Positions 17,514 to 27,529 of a stretch of 44,808 bases of DNA are shown one piece after another. The stretch's first letter is position 1, and each line of letters starts with the position of its first letter. The notes below the pieces were generated by a model. That model was not told where the DNA came from, made no database searches, and was given only the letters and a program-made list of their open reading frames with translations. The stretch is from Pokkaliibacter plantistimulans (GTDB lineage Bacteria; Pseudomonadota; Gammaproteobacteria; Pseudomonadales; Balneatricaceae), in assembly GCF_003194385.1 (NCBI RefSeq), contig NZ_LAPT01000075.1, forward strand, positions 1 through 44,808. Direction: 5' to 3'. The position numbers and the translations under genes were made by a program.

Positions 17514-18632
17514 ATGTCCATGAAGCGTGTTGGTCTGGTTGGTTGGCGGGGCATGGTAGGCTCCGTCCTTATGCAGCGTATGCTGGAAGAGAAAGACTTC
17601 GATCTGATCGAGCCTGTATTCTTCACCACCTCCCAGGTAGGCAAGACGGGTCCATCTATTGGCAAGGATATTCCTACGCTGAAAGATGCCTTCAGTATTG
17701 AAGACCTGAAAGCCATGGACGTCATTATTACCTGCCAGGGTGGTGACTACACTAATGATGTGTTCCCTCGCTTGCGCACTGAGGGATGGAAAGGTTACTG
17801 GATCGATGCTGCCTCTTCGTTGCGAATGGCAGAGGACAGCGTGATCGTGCTTGATCCGGTTAACCGCAATGTCATTAAAGATGCTCTGCACAAAGGTGTG
17901 AAGAATTACATTGGCGGTAATTGTACGGTCAGTCTGATGTTGATGGCATTGGGTGGTCTGTTCGAGAAAGGGTATGTCGAATGGATGAGTGCCATGACTT
18001 ACCAGGCTGCATCTGGCGCAGGTGCACAGAATATGCGTGAGCTGCTGAATCAGATGGGCGCGTTGAAAAGTGCAGTCGCCTCTGAACTGGAAACGCCCTC
18101 AAGTGCAATTCTCGATATTGATCGTAAAGTCGCACAAGCTATGCGATCTGACGCTTTCCCCACGGACAACTTTGGCGTTCCACTGGCTGGAAGCCTTATC
18201 CCCTGGATTGACAAGGAGCTTGAGAGCGGCCAGTCGAAGGAGGAGTGGAAAGGTCAGGTGGAAACAAACAAAATTCTGGGGCGGACAGGTAACCCGATTC
18301 CTGTCGATGGAATCTGTGTTCGTATTGGGGCCATGCGCTGTCACAGTCAGGCGCTGACCATCAAACTGAATCAGGATATTCCTTTGGCTGATATCGAAGG
18401 AATGTTGGCCAGCCATAATGACTGGGTGAAAGTTGTTCCCAATCACCGCGATATCTCCATGAAGGAACTGACTCCCACTGCGGTGACAGGGACCTTGAGT
18501 GTGCCTGTAGGGCGCCTGCGCAAGTTGAATATGGGTCCGCAATATTTGGGTGCTTTCACCGTGGGTGATCAGCTGTTGTGGGGTGCTGCAGAGCCTTTGC
18601 GCCGTATGCTGCGCATCCTACTGGAAGATTGA
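17514..18632 (+). CDS. asd: Aspartate-semialdehyde dehydrogenase (enterobacterial type)
   Basis: 372 aa. It reduces aspartyl phosphate to aspartate semialdehyde, the branch to lysine/diaminopimelate, threonine and methionine. The N-terminal [18 protein letters not shown] is the NADP site, [10 protein letters not shown] carries the catalytic Cys, and [14 protein letters not shown] the catalytic His region. It belongs to the same subclass as the E. coli enzyme. A second, different Asd follows at 18928. Confidence 0.97.
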   Translation: MSMKRVGLVGWRGMVGSVLMQRMLEEKDFDLIEPVFFTTSQVGKTGPSIGKDIPTLKDAFSIEDLKAMDVIITCQGGDYTNDVFPRLRTEGWKGYWIDAASSLRMAEDSVIVLDPVNRNVIKDALHKGVKNYIGGNCTVSLMLMALGGLFEKGYVEWMSAMTYQAASGAGAQNMRELLNQMGALKSAVASELETPSSAILDIDRKVAQAMRSDAFPTDNFGVPLAGSLIPWIDKELESGQSKEEWKGQVETNKILGRTGNPIPVDGICVRIGAMRCHSQALTIKLNQDIPLADIEGMLASHNDWVKVVPNHRDISMKELTPTAVTGTLSVPVGRLRKLNMGPQYLGAFTVGDQLLWGAAEPLRRMLRILLED

Positions 18633-18710
18633 TAGGCGGCTGTGAACGCATAAGCGCATCTGTGGTAATAACGCTAATGCTCGTGCACCATAGATGTGCA
18701 GATCTATTTG

Positions 18711-18741
18711 ATGACCCGGTTAATCCGGGTCATTTTGTTTT
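18711..18741 (+). terminator. asd terminator
   Basis: ATGACCCGG (18711-18719) and CCGGGTCAT (18725-18733) form a 9-bp stem followed by TTTGTTTT. The remaining 18742-18927 holds nothing I can name. Confidence 0.85.
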
Positions 18742-18927
18742 AGCTGTTGTTGGGAGTTGAGATGGCAGCGTCAGTTGTCATTCAAGACGGCATTTCTTGT
18801 GTTGTGTCGAGCAAGTCGATAAAGTGCGCGGTCATTTTGCTGTAGAGCCGGTGCTTTCAGTCATTACGTTGCGTAGCTGTTCGCGCGGTCCAATGCAGTG
18901 TCACATTTTATGTATCAGAGGTTAGCT

Positions 18928-19947
18928 ATGAGCAAGCTATTCAATATCGCTATCGTCGGAGCTACCGGTGCCGTTGGCGAAGCCTTGGTTGAAGTGCTGG
19001 AGCAGCGCGAGTTTCCAGTAGGTAAACTGTTCCTGCTGGCCAGTGATCGTTCACTGGGTAAGGTGATCTATTTCCGCGAGCGTTCAGTCAAAGTGCAGGA
19101 GTTGGAAAAGTTTGACTTCGCTCAGGCCGACATTGCATTTTTTACTGCGGGTAGCGACGTATCAAAAACTTATGCTCCCAAGGCAACCGCCGCTGGTGCG
19201 GTAGTCATTGATAACACCAGTGCTTTTCGGCTTGATGCTGACGTACCTCTGGTGGTGCCGGAGGTCAATCCCGAGGCTGTAGCTGAATTCAAGCACCGCA
19301 AGATCATCGCCAACCCCAACTGCTCCACTATCCAGATGCTGGTTGCCTTGAAGCCAATCTATGATGCTGTAGGTATCAGTCATATTGATGTGGCTACCTA
19401 CCAGGCGGTTTCTGGTGCGGGCCGTGAAGCTGTAGAAGAGCTTGTAAAGCAGACGATTCATATGATGAGTGGTAAGGGGCGTGAAGATGCGCCCTGCTCA
19501 GTGCTGCCAACCACAATTGGCTTTAATGTGCTGCCACACATTGATGTGCTGCTTGATGATGGCTACAGCGGTGAGGAAATGAAGATGGTTAACGAGACGA
19601 AAAAGATTCTGGGTGATTCCACTGTCATCGTTAACCCTACCTGCGTGCGAGTGCCGGTTATATTCGGACATTCAGAAGCTGTTCATGTGCGTACAAAAGC
19701 TGCCATTTCCCTTGAACAGGCGCGTGAGCTATTGGCCAGTGCGCCGGGTGTCAGTCTGATGAATGACGGTTACCCCACACCTGCCAATGAGGCCGCAGGT
19801 AATGACCAGGTATGGGTGGGCAGATTACGTCAGCGTACAGGAGATGATTTGGGTTTGAACCTTTGGGTTGTGTCCGATAACGTACGCAAAGGGGCTGCAA
19901 CCAACAGTGTGCAGATTGCGGAGCTGCTGATTTCCAGCTATCTGTAA
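18928..19947 (+). CDS. Second aspartate-semialdehyde dehydrogenase paralogue
   Basis: 339 aa, clearly Asd/USG-1 family but only distantly like the first copy. NIAIVGATGAVGEALVEVL is the nucleotide site. ANPNCSTIQMLVAL keeps the catalytic cysteine, and TCVRVPVIFGHSEAVHV fits the catalytic-histidine segment, so it should be active, unlike USG-1 proteins that have lost catalytic residues. The ATG at 18928 follows AGAGG; the open frame back to 18898 has no family support. Pseudomonas also carries such a second gene between asd and fimV. Confidence 0.88.
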   Translation: MSKLFNIAIVGATGAVGEALVEVLEQREFPVGKLFLLASDRSLGKVIYFRERSVKVQELEKFDFAQADIAFFTAGSDVSKTYAPKATAAGAVVIDNTSAFRLDADVPLVVPEVNPEAVAEFKHRKIIANPNCSTIQMLVALKPIYDAVGISHIDVATYQAVSGAGREAVEELVKQTIHMMSGKGREDAPCSVLPTTIGFNVLPHIDVLLDDGYSGEEMKMVNETKKILGDSTVIVNPTCVRVPVIFGHSEAVHVRTKAAISLEQARELLASAPGVSLMNDGYPTPANEAAGNDQVWVGRLRQRTGDDLGLNLWVVSDNVRKGAATNSVQIAELLISSYL

Positions 19948-20188
19948 CACTCTCAGTCAAGAAACGCTTAGGAGCCTTGTCGGGGCGGTGTTAGACACCG
20001 GCCCGCACTATGCATATACTCCAAACGTTTGCCGCGGTAATGCCTGTCAACTCAACGACATAGCAGTCAGTGCTTATCAGCGATCTCCACTCGATTTAAG
20101 TTGTTCCGTATAGATTCAGCAGCTAGCTTGCTGAAACTTCAGTGCTACTGATGCCAGCTAAAAGGATAAGAGAGGGTTAGGACGTCGA

Positions 20189-22609
20189 ATGCTGCGTAAA
20201 CTCACAACCGGTATCCTGCTTGTTGGTGCCCTGCAGACAGGGTCGGTCTGGGCGTTGACACTGGGGGACGCTTCTCTGGGGTCATTCCTCAATGAGCCTC
20301 TGATTGCTGAGCTGCCCCTCAATGATGTGGCTGGCTTAGACCTCTCGCAGCTTAAAGTTCAGCTCGCAGATCAGCAGGTTCTCAAAGTCTCTGGCATTCA
20401 ACCTTCTGCTATCCTGTCCAATTTGCGTTTTCGCTTAATGCAGCGTGGTAATCAGGCATTTATCCAGGTGACGTCCAGCCAACCGATGCGTGATGCTTAC
20501 CTGAACTTCGTTGTTGAGGTGAGCTGGCCACAAGGGAAGCTCGCACGTGAGTACACCCTTTTTTTTGATCCCCCGGCGCCCAGTGTCAAATTAGTAGGCG
20601 ATTTGCCGGAAGGGGCGCACGCCAACTCAGGATTTTCAACGCCAGATCAACCTTTTACTGGGGGGCGTCTAGGGGCAAGCGCTGATGAGGGAGCCGCCCG
20701 AGAAGTCAAGGCTGAGCCCAAAGGCCAGACATCTTCCATTCCTGGTAAGTCTGTGAAAGTGGGGCGCAATGACACGCTGTGGACGATTGCTACGCGTAAT
20801 CGACCCAATGGTGTGAGCCCTCAACAGGTGGTGCTGGCTTTTCAACGTGTAAATCCTCAGGCGTTTATTGATGGCAACATCAATCGTGTTCGTAAGGGGG
20901 CCTCACTGCAGGTACCGACGCTGCAGGAAATTCGCAAACTCAATTTCGATGATGCGTTGAAGGAAGTAGCGCGTCAGAATCAGCTTTGGCGCAGTCGAAC
21001 GCCAGCTAAGGCGGCACTGACCTCGAATAAGCCTGCGTCCACTAAACCCAAAGAAGTCCCTGCGGTGGCCAAAGAGGAAGGCCAACTGCGATTGATGAAC
21101 TCAGGTGACGGCAAGGCCGCTGCAAACATGTCAGGGCAGGGGGACGCAAGTCAGCTCAAGGCGCAGTACGAGGATATCGAGAACAAGCTCAGTCTGGCGC
21201 AGGAGTCACTCGATAAAAGTGAGCGGGAAAAGGCCGATCTGTCCAGTCGTTTGGATGCGCTAACTGCTCAGGTCAACACCATCGAAAAACTGCTCAAGGC
21301 CAAGGATGATCAGCTTGCTTCCTTGCAGGCATCACTGAGTGATGCTGAACAGCAGCGTGACAAAGAAATGGCAGAGCGTGAACGGCTGGAAAAGTTGCTG
21401 GCGGAGAAGACTGGCGAGCCGCCTGCTTCTGCTACTGAGACGACTTCAACCGAGAATATGTTCAGCAGTATCCCGACAGCTTATCTGATTGGGGCGGGTG
21501 CGGGGTTGGTTGCGCTTCTGGTCAGCGTGTTAGCCTTGATGCGACGTAAGGCCAGGAAAGACGACGATGGTTTTGAGCGCATCCGTAAAGAGCTGGAAGA
21601 GCAGATGCGTAACAATGATGGCGCAATGACGGCAGCCGGTGTAGCCGCAGGTGCTGCTGTGGCAGCTGCCATGATGCCTGAGGTGGAAGAGCCAAAGCCA
21701 GTGCGTGAGGCGCCAGCTGCGCCTGCGGCCAGTTTTGCTGAGTTGGATCCGCTCGAGGGCTTTGATGATCTTCTGGATGATGATCTGGATCTGGATATCG
21801 ACAGTGACGACCCCTTCAATCAGGTCGATGATGGCGATATGGCTGTTGAGCCAGAGCCCGCCCGGCCCAGCCCTATCGAAGATATCCATGAGGATGACTT
21901 TGTCGACATGACCTCCAGTATCGAGGAGGGCGGAGATGTCGATCTGGATGACGTTGATGAGGCAGATGAACAGGAGTCGTCGCGACAGATCGGAGAGTTT
22001 GATGAGCAGGATCTGGCGCAAAGTGTCGATCTGGAAGTAAGCGACACGCCCGACCAGGATGAAGAAGCGTTTGTTCAGACGCTGTTGAATGAACCGGATC
22101 TCGCAAGCCTGGATACTGATCTGGGTGACATTGAAAATAGCGATGATCTTGACTTGCCTGTCGATCGTGACGATAACCCTGCTCAGGATGATATCGATAG
22201 TTTGCTTGGTCAGACTGATCCTGATGACATGGATACTGATCTTGAAATACCCGACCTTGAAGATGTCGCTGATCTGAGTGAGTTGGAGGAGCCGGATAGC
22301 TCCGATGTACTGGTTGAAGAGGAGCCGGTTGAGGAATCTGAGGACGAATTGCTTAGCCTGGACGATGAACTCAATGCGTTGCTGGCTGAAGCTGATCAGG
22401 ACGGATTCGTCGAAGAGGAAGCGTTGGGCGATGAAGATTTTACCTTCCTGTCCGGGGCTGATGAAGTGGCCACCAAGCTTGACCTGGCACGAGCCTATCT
22501 TGATATGGAAGACGCGGATGGTGCCCGCGATATTCTGAACGAGGTCATGATAGAGGGGTCTGAAAGTCAGAAGCAGGAAGCGGAAGAGCTCCTCGCATCG
22601 CTGGTTTAA
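20189..22609 (+). CDS. fimV: FimV/HubP-type polar hub protein
   Basis: 806 aa. Order: signal peptide (1-22, ending WA before LTLGDASLGS); the FimV N-terminal domain; a peptidoglycan-binding LysM domain (about 188-245, KVGRNDTLWTIATRNRP); a coiled coil (about 320-405); and one transmembrane helix (about 429-452). A long, very acidic, Asp/Glu-rich cytoplasmic region follows. The last 50 residues are the conserved FimV C-terminal TPR-like domain (KLDLARAYLDMEDADGARDIL). Family members sit at the cell pole and organise type IV pili, chemotaxis or chromosome-partition proteins. The long open frame on the opposite strand is a by-product of the acidic repeats. Confidence 0.94.
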   Translation: MLRKLTTGILLVGALQTGSVWALTLGDASLGSFLNEPLIAELPLNDVAGLDLSQLKVQLADQQVLKVSGIQPSAILSNLRFRLMQRGNQAFIQVTSSQPMRDAYLNFVVEVSWPQGKLAREYTLFFDPPAPSVKLVGDLPEGAHANSGFSTPDQPFTGGRLGASADEGAAREVKAEPKGQTSSIPGKSVKVGRNDTLWTIATRNRPNGVSPQQVVLAFQRVNPQAFIDGNINRVRKGASLQVPTLQEIRKLNFDDALKEVARQNQLWRSRTPAKAALTSNKPASTKPKEVPAVAKEEGQLRLMNSGDGKAAANMSGQGDASQLKAQYEDIENKLSLAQESLDKSEREKADLSSRLDALTAQVNTIEKLLKAKDDQLASLQASLSDAEQQRDKEMAERERLEKLLAEKTGEPPASATETTSTENMFSSIPTAYLIGAGAGLVALLVSVLALMRRKARKDDDGFERIRKELEEQMRNNDGAMTAAGVAAGAAVAAAMMPEVEEPKPVREAPAAPAASFAELDPLEGFDDLLDDDLDLDIDSDDPFNQVDDGDMAVEPEPARPSPIEDIHEDDFVDMTSSIEEGGDVDLDDVDEADEQESSRQIGEFDEQDLAQSVDLEVSDTPDQDEEAFVQTLLNEPDLASLDTDLGDIENSDDLDLPVDRDDNPAQDDIDSLLGQTDPDDMDTDLEIPDLEDVADLSELEEPDSSDVLVEEEPVEESEDELLSLDDELNALLAEADQDGFVEEEALGDEDFTFLSGADEVATKLDLARAYLDMEDADGARDILNEVMIEGSESQKQEAEELLASLV

Positions 22610-22662
22610 AGGTGAGTATTGTATAGCTGTACGCCGCTCATCGGAGTGGGTTGCAGATAGTG

Positions 22663-22695
22663 ACAAGACCGGCCAAGTCGCCGGTCTTGTGTTTT
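22663..22695 (+). terminator. fimV terminator
   Basis: ACAAGACCGG (22663-22672) with CCGGTCTTGT (22681-22690), followed by GTTTT. Confidence 0.8.
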
Positions 22696-22753
22696 CCTGT
22701 ACAGCCCTCGGCTGTTTTCAATGTGTGTTTTTTTATCTGATTCAGAACGCTTA

Positions 22754-23596
22754 ATGACCAATTCACATTCGTCGCTGGAGATTTCTCCAAAGATTTTTCG
22801 TATTGCCTTGGGTGTCGAGTATAACGGCAGTGAGTATCATGGCTGGCAAGCGCAAAAGTCGGGTGTTGCCAGTGTGCAGGCAGAGCTGGAGCGCGCGCTC
22901 AGTAAGGTTGCCAATGAGGCCGTTGCAGTCGTGTGTGCTGGCCGAACAGATGCAGGAGTCCATGCCAGCGAGCAGGTGGTCCATTTTGATACGACGGCTG
23001 TTCGTGATCCACGGGCCTGGATCATGGGTACCAACACCCATCTGTCCCATCATGTCAGTGTGCGCTGGGCCACAGAAGTGGCTGATGATTTTCATGCACG
23101 CTTTTCTGCAGTAGAGCGTCAATATCGTTATGTAATTTATAACCACAGAGTACAGCCCGCCTTGCTCAATCGACATCTGACTTGGGATTATCGCCCGCTG
23201 GATGTGGCGCGAATGCAAGAAGCGGCGCGTCATCTTGTCGGTACACATGATTTTACTTCCTTTCGTGCTGTTCAGTGCCAGGCGAAAAGTCCTGTGCGGA
23301 CCTTGAAGCAACTGGATGTTGTGCGGCAAGGCAATCTGATCGTATTGAATGTAAGGGCGAATGCTTTTCTTCATCATATGGTCCGCAATCTTGCAGGTGT
23401 ACTGATAAAGATTGGTGCAGGTGAGGCTGAGCCTCTGTGGGCTAAGGAGGTACTGGATGCTCGGGATCGCCGATTGGGAGGGGTGACCGCACCGCCTTTT
23501 GGCCTTTATCTGGTGCGTGCGGTATACCCGGAGTCATTCATCCTGCCGCAAGAGGCTCCCGGCCCTAATTTTCTGGGCAGTTTCGGTGAGGGCTAG
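22754..23596 (+). CDS. truA: tRNA pseudouridine(38-40) synthase
   Basis: About 280 aa. It makes pseudouridine at positions 38-40 of the tRNA anticodon arm. The catalytic Asp is in CAGRTDAGVHASEQVVHF; EYNGSEYHGWQ and FTSFRAVQC are further family segments. The start is uncertain: ATG at 22754 gives the normal N terminus before ISPKIFRIALG, while ATG at 22721 would add 11 residues. Neither has a strong ribosome site. The fimV-truA-trpF order is as in Pseudomonas. Confidence 0.95.
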   Translation: MTNSHSSLEISPKIFRIALGVEYNGSEYHGWQAQKSGVASVQAELERALSKVANEAVAVVCAGRTDAGVHASEQVVHFDTTAVRDPRAWIMGTNTHLSHHVSVRWATEVADDFHARFSAVERQYRYVIYNHRVQPALLNRHLTWDYRPLDVARMQEAARHLVGTHDFTSFRAVQCQAKSPVRTLKQLDVVRQGNLIVLNVRANAFLHHMVRNLAGVLIKIGAGEAEPLWAKEVLDARDRRLGGVTAPPFGLYLVRAVYPESFILPQEAPGPNFLGSFGEG

Positions 23597-23719
23597 TGCA
23601 TGCGGGGTAGGGTTGCCTTTCTATTGGGATCAGCAAGTAGTTCTGCTAACATCTGGCACCTTGATTAATCTCGGTTTTCTCGGATTCAACTCATTTATCT
23701 TGGACGGTACGAGCATTTC

Positions 23720-24349
23720 ATGACCCGAACACGCGTCAAAATTTGTGGTATGCGAAGTGTCGAGGATGCTCTGGCGGCGGTTGAAGCTGGAGCGGATGCT
23801 TTAGGGTTTGTGTTTTACCCACCGAGCAAGCGAGCTATTGATGCTGCTCTCTGTCGTGTTATCTGCCAGGCGTTGCCACCTTTCGTAGAGCGTGTTGGCT
23901 TGTTCGTGGACGAAGCGCCGGAGCAAGTAAGAAAAGTGTTGAGTATCGCTCCACTTAGCTTGCTGCAATTTCACGGTGATGAGAATGCAGCCTATTGCGA
24001 GTCGTTTTCCTTGCCCTATATAAAGGCCGTCAGGATGAAGCCGGGGACGGACCTGATAGCGTTGGCTCAAACCTATTCCTCAGCACAGGCTTTACTGGTA
24101 GATGCCTATATGCCGGGTATGCCAGGAGGAACAGGCCTTACTTTTGACTGGCAAGTATTGCCAGATAACGTGGGCAAACCTGTGATTCTAGCGGGTGGCC
24201 TGACACCGGATAATATTGATATCGCGGTACGCGGGGTAAGACCTTATGCCGTCGATGTCAGTGGTGGCGTCGAGTCTGCTCCAGGCAAGAAGGATGCCGC
24301 TCTCATTTCTCAATTTGTACAAGGGGTGTTACGTGGTGACGCAAGTTGA
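23720..24349 (+). CDS. trpF: Phosphoribosylanthranilate isomerase
   Basis: 209 aa TIM-barrel enzyme for the third committed step of tryptophan synthesis. Active-site segments are VKICGMRS with the catalytic Cys near the N terminus, and [15 protein letters not shown] with the catalytic Asp near the C terminus. It overlaps the start of trpB, so trpF-trpB-trpA is one operon. Confidence 0.97.
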   Translation: MTRTRVKICGMRSVEDALAAVEAGADALGFVFYPPSKRAIDAALCRVICQALPPFVERVGLFVDEAPEQVRKVLSIAPLSLLQFHGDENAAYCESFSLPYIKAVRMKPGTDLIALAQTYSSAQALLVDAYMPGMPGGTGLTFDWQVLPDNVGKPVILAGGLTPDNIDIAVRGVRPYAVDVSGGVESAPGKKDAALISQFVQGVLRGDAS

Positions 24350-25553
24350 TCTGAAAGCGTTGGTCAGTCTGCCTGACGAACGAGGACACTTTGGCCCCTA
24401 TGGTGGCCGCTTTGTGTCTGAGACCCTGATGGCGGCACTGGAAGAACTTACCGAGACGTATCAGCGTTTGTGGCAAGACCCCGAGTTCATCGCCGAATTT
24501 GATCGTGATCTGAAGCATTATGTGGGCCGTCCATCGCCTCTCTATCATGCTGAGCGTTTGTCCCGAGAGTTGGGTGGTGCGCAGATTTATCTGAAACGGG
24601 AAGACCTTAATCACACCGGTGCGCACAAGGTTAACAACACAATTGGCCAGGCTTTACTGGCCAAAAAAATAGGTAAACCACGCATCATCGCTGAAACGGG
24701 AGCTGGTCAGCATGGAGTGGCATCCGCAACTGTCGCCGCGCGCCTCGGGCTGGAGTGTGTGGTGTACATGGGTGAGGAAGATATTCGCCGTCAAGCACTC
24801 AACGTTTATCGTATGAAGCTGCTGGGTGCCACGGTGGTCCCTGTCACGTCTGGCACGCGCACGCTGAAAGACGCTCTCAATGAGGCCATGCGAGATTGGG
24901 TTACCAATGTTGATAGCACTTTCTACATCATTGGTACCGCAGCAGGCCCTCATCCCTATCCGCAAATGGTTCGTGATTTTCAGTCCGTCATCGGCCGCGA
25001 AGCCCGTCAGCAGTGCCTGGAGCAAATCGGTCGTCTGCCAGATGCCCTGGTCGCGTGCGTGGGTGGTGGATCGAATGCCATCGGGCTGTTCTATCCCTTT
25101 ATCGAGGATGCCAGCGTAAGAATGATTGGTGTCGAGGCGGGCGGACTGGGTCTGGCAACAGGTCAGCACGCCGCTCCGTTGACCGCAGGACGCCCAGGTG
25201 TGCTGCATGGCAACCGCACTTATCTGATGGCTGATGATGCTGGCCAGATTCTGGGTACACATTCGGTTTCGGCTGGTCTTGATTATCCTGGCGTTGGACC
25301 TGAACATGCGTGGCTGAAAGATACCGGTAGAGCTGAATATGTAGCTGCGACCGATGAAGAAGCAATGAATGCATTCCGTATGCTGACTCGCATTGAAGGT
25401 ATTATGCCGGCCCTTGAGTCAAGCCACGCAGTTGCCCATGCAATCAAAATTGCCCCGACCATGTCTCAGGATCAGATTCTTGTCGTTAACCTGTCGGGTC
25501 GTGGCGACAAAGATATTCATACCGTTGCCGGCATTGATGGCATCGAGATCTAA
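24333..25553 (+). CDS. trpB: Tryptophan synthase beta chain
   Basis: 406 aa PLP enzyme that joins indole and serine. The PLP lysine lies in [16 protein letters not shown], and the phosphate-binding loop is [14 protein letters not shown]. It starts at a GTG (24333, with a second GTG at 24336) inside the trpF 3' end, six bases after AAGGGG. The longer frame back to 24246 is inside trpF and has no support. The overlap (14-17 bp) implies translational coupling. Confidence 0.97.
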   Translation: MVTQVDLKALVSLPDERGHFGPYGGRFVSETLMAALEELTETYQRLWQDPEFIAEFDRDLKHYVGRPSPLYHAERLSRELGGAQIYLKREDLNHTGAHKVNNTIGQALLAKKIGKPRIIAETGAGQHGVASATVAARLGLECVVYMGEEDIRRQALNVYRMKLLGATVVPVTSGTRTLKDALNEAMRDWVTNVDSTFYIIGTAAGPHPYPQMVRDFQSVIGREARQQCLEQIGRLPDALVACVGGGSNAIGLFYPFIEDASVRMIGVEAGGLGLATGQHAAPLTAGRPGVLHGNRTYLMADDAGQILGTHSVSAGLDYPGVGPEHAWLKDTGRAEYVAATDEEAMNAFRMLTRIEGIMPALESSHAVAHAIKIAPTMSQDQILVVNLSGRGDKDIHTVAGIDGIEI

Positions 25554-25562
25554 GGAGTAGTA

Positions 25563-26366
25563 ATGAGCCGTATCTCAGGATGTTTCGCTCGCCTCGCAGC
25601 GGCGAATCGTAAGGCGCTGATTCCTTACATCACTGCTGGTGATGGTGGCCTGGATCTCACAGTCCCCCTGATGCATGCTCTGGTTGGCACGGGCGCTGAC
25701 ATTATCGAACTGGGCGTGCCGTTTTCAGACCCCATGGCAGATGGTCCGGTCATTCAGTTAGCCTGCGAGCGGGCACTGGCACACGGCACTCGCTTGGCAG
25801 ATGTGCTGGAGATGGTCAAAGCATTTCGTGCTCAGGATGAGGTTACGCCTGTTGTCTTGATGGGATACCTGAATCCTGTAGAAATGATGGGATATAAAGC
25901 GTTCGCCGAGCAGGCCGCCACCGCCGGTGTGGATGGCGTGTTGCTGGTCGATATGCCCCCAGAAGAGGCCGATGATGTGCCTGCATTGATGCAGGCTCAT
26001 GGTCTGGATCTGGTTTTCCTGCTGGCGCCTACCAGCAAGGTTGAGCGAATTGAGGCAATCGGCAAGGCGGGTTCTGGTTACGTATACTACGTATCACTTA
26101 AAGGCGTGACAGGATCTGCCCAGCTGAATACTGCCGAAGTGGCTGAGCGAGTTGGCTTCATTCGCCAGCACGTCAGTCAGCCGGTGGGGGTTGGTTTTGG
26201 TATTCGCGATGCAGCATCGGCCAAGGCAGTCGCAGCGGTAGCCGATGGTGTCATCGTGGGAAGTGTACTGGTCAACAAGATGGCCGAGTTGCAGCAGGAC
26301 AGGGCCGCGTTATTGCAGGAAGTGCCCGCCATATTGCGCAGCATGCGCGAAGCGATGGATGCCTGA
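25563..26366 (+). CDS. trpA: Tryptophan synthase alpha chain
   Basis: 267 aa TIM barrel that splits indole-3-glycerol phosphate and channels indole to TrpB. The catalytic Glu is in [18 protein letters not shown] and the catalytic Asp in [13 protein letters not shown]; the phosphate site GVGFGIRD is intact. AAGGAG precedes the ATG, nine bp after trpB. The trpB/trpA pair sits between trpF and accD here, whereas in Pseudomonas it lies elsewhere on the chromosome. Confidence 0.97.
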   Translation: MSRISGCFARLAAANRKALIPYITAGDGGLDLTVPLMHALVGTGADIIELGVPFSDPMADGPVIQLACERALAHGTRLADVLEMVKAFRAQDEVTPVVLMGYLNPVEMMGYKAFAEQAATAGVDGVLLVDMPPEEADDVPALMQAHGLDLVFLLAPTSKVERIEAIGKAGSGYVYYVSLKGVTGSAQLNTAEVAERVGFIRQHVSQPVGVGFGIRDAASAKAVAAVADGVIVGSVLVNKMAELQQDRAALLQEVPAILRSMREAMDA

Positions 26367-26457
26367 CTGAGTTAAGAAATGATGCTGGCCGGCGAGCTGT
26401 GGACACTGCCAGTGTTTGAAGAGCAATCGCAGTTCGCAAGGTTGGTGCGGAGAATCT

Positions 26458-27351
26458 ATGAGTAACTGGCTAGAAAAAATCGTTCCTTCCCTCGTTCGGG
26501 TGCAGCGTAAAACCTCAACCTCATCTGTACCTGAAGGGTTGTGGAAGAAGTGCCCGAAGTGTGAGGCGGTGCTGTATCGCCCCGAGCTGGAAAAGAATCT
26601 GGATGTATGTCCGAAGTGCGATCATCACATGCGTATCAGTGCTCGCCGTCGTCTGGATGTTTTTCTGGATGCGGAAAATCGGGCAGAAATCGGTGCGAAT
26701 GTTGAGCCCAGTGATCGTCTGAAGTTCAAGGACTCCAAGCGCTATAAGGATCGCCTGGTGGCTGCCCAGAAGGAGACTGGCGAGAAGGATGCACTGATTG
26801 CAATGAGTGGCACCCTGGATGGTATGCCGGTTGTTGCTGTGGCTTTTGAGTTCAACTTCATGGGCGGCTCCATGGGGTCGGTGGTAGGTGAACGTTTTGT
26901 GCGTGCGGCCCAGCATGCTTTGAAAGAGCGTATTCCCCTGATCTGCTTCGCGGCTTCTGGTGGTGCGCGCATGCAGGAAGCACTGTTCTCTCTGATGCAG
27001 ATGGCGAAGACCAGTGCCGCACTGGAAAAACTCAAGCAAAACGGTGTGCCCTATATTTCTGTCATGACCGACCCGGTTTTTGGTGGCGTGTCTGCAAGCT
27101 TGGCGATGCTGGGTGATCTGAACGTGGCCGAGCCCAATGCTTTGATTGGTTTCGCCGGCCCCCGTGTTATTGAGCAGACGGTGCGTGAGAAACTGCCAGA
27201 AGGGTTCCAACGCAGTGAGTTCCTGCTGAGTCATGGTGCTCTGGACATGATTCTGCACCGCAAACAGATGCGCGAGCGTCTGGGTTCGATTCTGCGTAAA
27301 TTGAGCCATCTTCCTGAAATCAAGGAAGTTCAGGAAGAAGCAGAGGAATAA
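26458..27351 (+). CDS. accD: Acetyl-CoA carboxylase carboxyltransferase subunit beta
   Basis: 297 aa. With AccA it transfers CO2 from biotin to acetyl-CoA, the first step of fatty-acid synthesis. The N-terminal four-cysteine zinc ribbon is complete ([14 protein letters not shown]...VCPKCDHHM). The crotonase-type core follows ([20 protein letters not shown]). The ATG at 26458 gives the standard MSNWLEK start; the frame open to 26416 is not needed. Confidence 0.97.
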   Translation: MSNWLEKIVPSLVRVQRKTSTSSVPEGLWKKCPKCEAVLYRPELEKNLDVCPKCDHHMRISARRRLDVFLDAENRAEIGANVEPSDRLKFKDSKRYKDRLVAAQKETGEKDALIAMSGTLDGMPVVAVAFEFNFMGGSMGSVVGERFVRAAQHALKERIPLICFAASGGARMQEALFSLMQMAKTSAALEKLKQNGVPYISVMTDPVFGGVSASLAMLGDLNVAEPNALIGFAGPRVIEQTVREKLPEGFQRSEFLLSHGALDMILHRKQMRERLGSILRKLSHLPEIKEVQEEAEE

Positions 27352-27409
27352 CAGTGGCCGGGGTGAAAGCCTCCGGAGTGCTGTGGTGCTGAGTCTGGCA
27401 CCCTAATGT

Positions 27410-27460
27410 CGCCGACTTTCCGTTGATCCGATCAGGGTTGATGGAGTCGGCGTTATTTTT
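27410..27460 (+). terminator. accD terminator
   Basis: CGCCGACT (27410-27417) with AGTCGGCG (27445-27452), followed by TTATTTTT. The large loop contains a second short dyad. Confidence 0.7.
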
Positions 27461-27529
27461 GTTAACGTACAGAAACGCTTGCCGGGAAGATGATTGGCTT
27501 TGGCAGGGTTTATCCCAGTGGATTCAATA

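Noticed and set aside
17373-17891. 172-codon reverse-strand frame over the start of asd
   Set aside because: Overlaps the well-supported asd gene, with no ribosome site or family likeness.
21530-22666. 378-codon open frame antisense to fimV
   Set aside because: It mirrors the Asp/Glu-rich repeats of fimV (GAT/GAA read backwards as Ile/Phe/Leu codons), has no recognisable domain, and lies over a well-supported gene.
26521-27309. 262-codon open frame antisense to accD
   Set aside because: Shadow of a codon-biased gene, with no domain and no ribosome site.
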